Shown here: positions 60,244 to 60,867 of the stretch, piece by piece
Numbering within the stretch: the stretch's first letter is position 1
Layout of the letters: every line of letters starts with the position of its first letter
Origin: an uncultured bacterium
GTDB taxonomy: Bacteria > Cyanobacteriota > Vampirovibrionia > Gastranaerophilales > Gastranaerophilaceae
Reading direction: 5' to 3'
Assembly (NCBI GenBank): GCA_902783125.1
Contig: CACZPS010000136.1
Location: 1 to 60,867, forward strand
DNA: 60,867 nt
Translations under genes and position numbers: made by a program
Notes under the pieces: generated by a model
The model's input: the letters and a program-made list of their open reading frames with translations, nothing else
What the model was told of the DNA's origin: nothing
Databases searched by the model: none

Positions 60244-60867
60244 TTATACATTTATTAGCTTTGAAGTTTGTTCAAGAGCAAGAGTTCTTGTTGTGATATC
60301 ACAAACGGAACTTGGTCCAAAGTATTGGATAGCCCCAGGGAACAAGTATCTGTCGTTCATAGCCCAGTCTTCTCTATTATCGGCTAACTGTTTGAATACA
60401 GGCCCATCGAGTTCAACCAGTGCTTTTTTGATTACAGGTTTCATTTCGCCATGACGTCTTTCCATATTCATCATCATTGTTAGAGGCACACCGCCTGCTA
60501 TCCAGTTTGAAGCAGGTGCCGTTAAATTTCTTACTGATGATAAGTAGCCTGTTAAACCAAAGGTAATAAGTGCAAATGCGTTATAACCCAATGAATAGCA
60601 ATAATCTGCGTCAAAGTTAGATGGGAATGCACAACGTCCTTCATAACCAAAGAAGTGTGATTGAGCAGAGAACTTAACCCCTGTACCTTTTAGTCTTGAT
60701 TCAATCATAGAGATTAATAACTTTTCAGTTTCAATTTTTGAAACCTGAACATTACCGTGAGGATCTGTGTCCATTAATATTTGAGCCTTAATCAAAGTTG
60801 GTAATGATGCGAAAACTTTTGCGTTATCGCTTGATAAAGTGTTTTCTATGATTGAGAATTTTTCTGA
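60244..60867 (-). CDS. pfp: Pyrophosphate-fructose 6-phosphate phosphotransferase, C-terminal part (partial)
   Basis: The frame is open to the window edge, so only the last 207 residues are seen. [40 protein letters not shown] and [20 protein letters not shown] match the C-terminal region of the long PPi-dependent phosphofructokinases (plant/bacterial PFP type, about 550 residues). It phosphorylates fructose 6-phosphate reversibly using PPi, saving ATP in glycolysis. With the ion-pumping pyrophosphatase at 37430 this supports PPi-based energy handling. Confidence 0.92.
   Translation of the reverse strand, partial: SEKFSIIENTLSSDNAKVFASLPTLIKAQILMDTDPHGNVQVSKIETEKLLISMIESRLKGTGVKFSAQSHFFGYEGRCAFPSNFDADYCYSLGYNAFALITFGLTGYLSSVRNLTAPASNWIAGGVPLTMMMNMERRHGEMKPVIKKALVELDGPVFKQLADNREDWAMNDRYLFPGAIQYFGPSSVCDITTRTLALEQTSKLINV

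Overview
The window looks like a chromosomal segment (or metagenome contig) of an AT-rich, Gram-negative, fermentative bacterium. The best guess is a non-photosynthetic relative of the Cyanobacteria (Melainabacteria/Vampirovibrionia, probably Gastranaerophilales-like). Reasons: a short DprA-like Rossmann protein of the type found in Cyanobacteria (43585-44166); outer-membrane genes (LptD, TolC); fermentative and pyrophosphate-linked metabolism (PFL-activating enzyme, PPi-dependent phosphofructokinase, membrane pyrophosphatase); the MEP isoprenoid pathway (IspF); and several lineage-type hypothetical proteins. No photosynthesis gene is seen. This placement is inferred from protein character only and was not tested by a search.

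Layout. 1-7 kb is accessory: a palindromic repeat, a radical SAM gene abutted by an IS110-family element with a structured non-coding end, a membrane protein with an internal duplication, a decayed small gene, a stand-alone CheR-like methyltransferase and a HEXXH protein. 6.4-8.7 kb is a minus-strand operon of a zinc-ribbon/RGG/AT-hook protein with rimM and trmD. 8.8-16.7 kb holds a receiver-kinase hybrid, TrkA, a four-gene housekeeping operon (NUDIX, HAD, IspF, GloA), ManC and MtaB. 17-25 kb holds a transketolase C-terminal half, ftsEX, a serine-biosynthesis run (class V aminotransferase, SerA, SerB), MiaB and tRNA-Arg(CCG).

25-32.6 kb carries a large RTX-repeat protein ending in a calpain-like cysteine protease domain, two tandem amino-acid permeases and glyQ. 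32.9-40 kb has a NarL-type regulator, a TolC-like protein, a large coiled-coil protein behind a structured leader, and the membrane pyrophosphatase. 40-46 kb has a Xer recombinase next to a second repeat element, PcrA/UvrD helicase, the DprA-like protein and two hypotheticals. 46-50 kb is a minus-strand envelope operon: tiny membrane protein, M23 peptidase, LptD, class II aldolase. 50-56.7 kb has an ATPase-TPR protein, RsmG, an EF-hand lytic transglycosylase, a secreted HEXXH protein, a third repeat element and a glycine-rich membrane protein. The window ends with GyrB, PFL-activating enzyme and the C-terminal part of PPi-phosphofructokinase.

Most interesting: the RTX-calpain fusion; the zinc-ribbon/RGG/tandem-repeat/AT-hook protein tied to rimM-trmD; a family of modular palindromic elements sharing a 14-bp terminal inverted repeat, one of which supplies the Xer stop codon; and a duplicated mtaB 5' end whose two copies differ only at synonymous positions.
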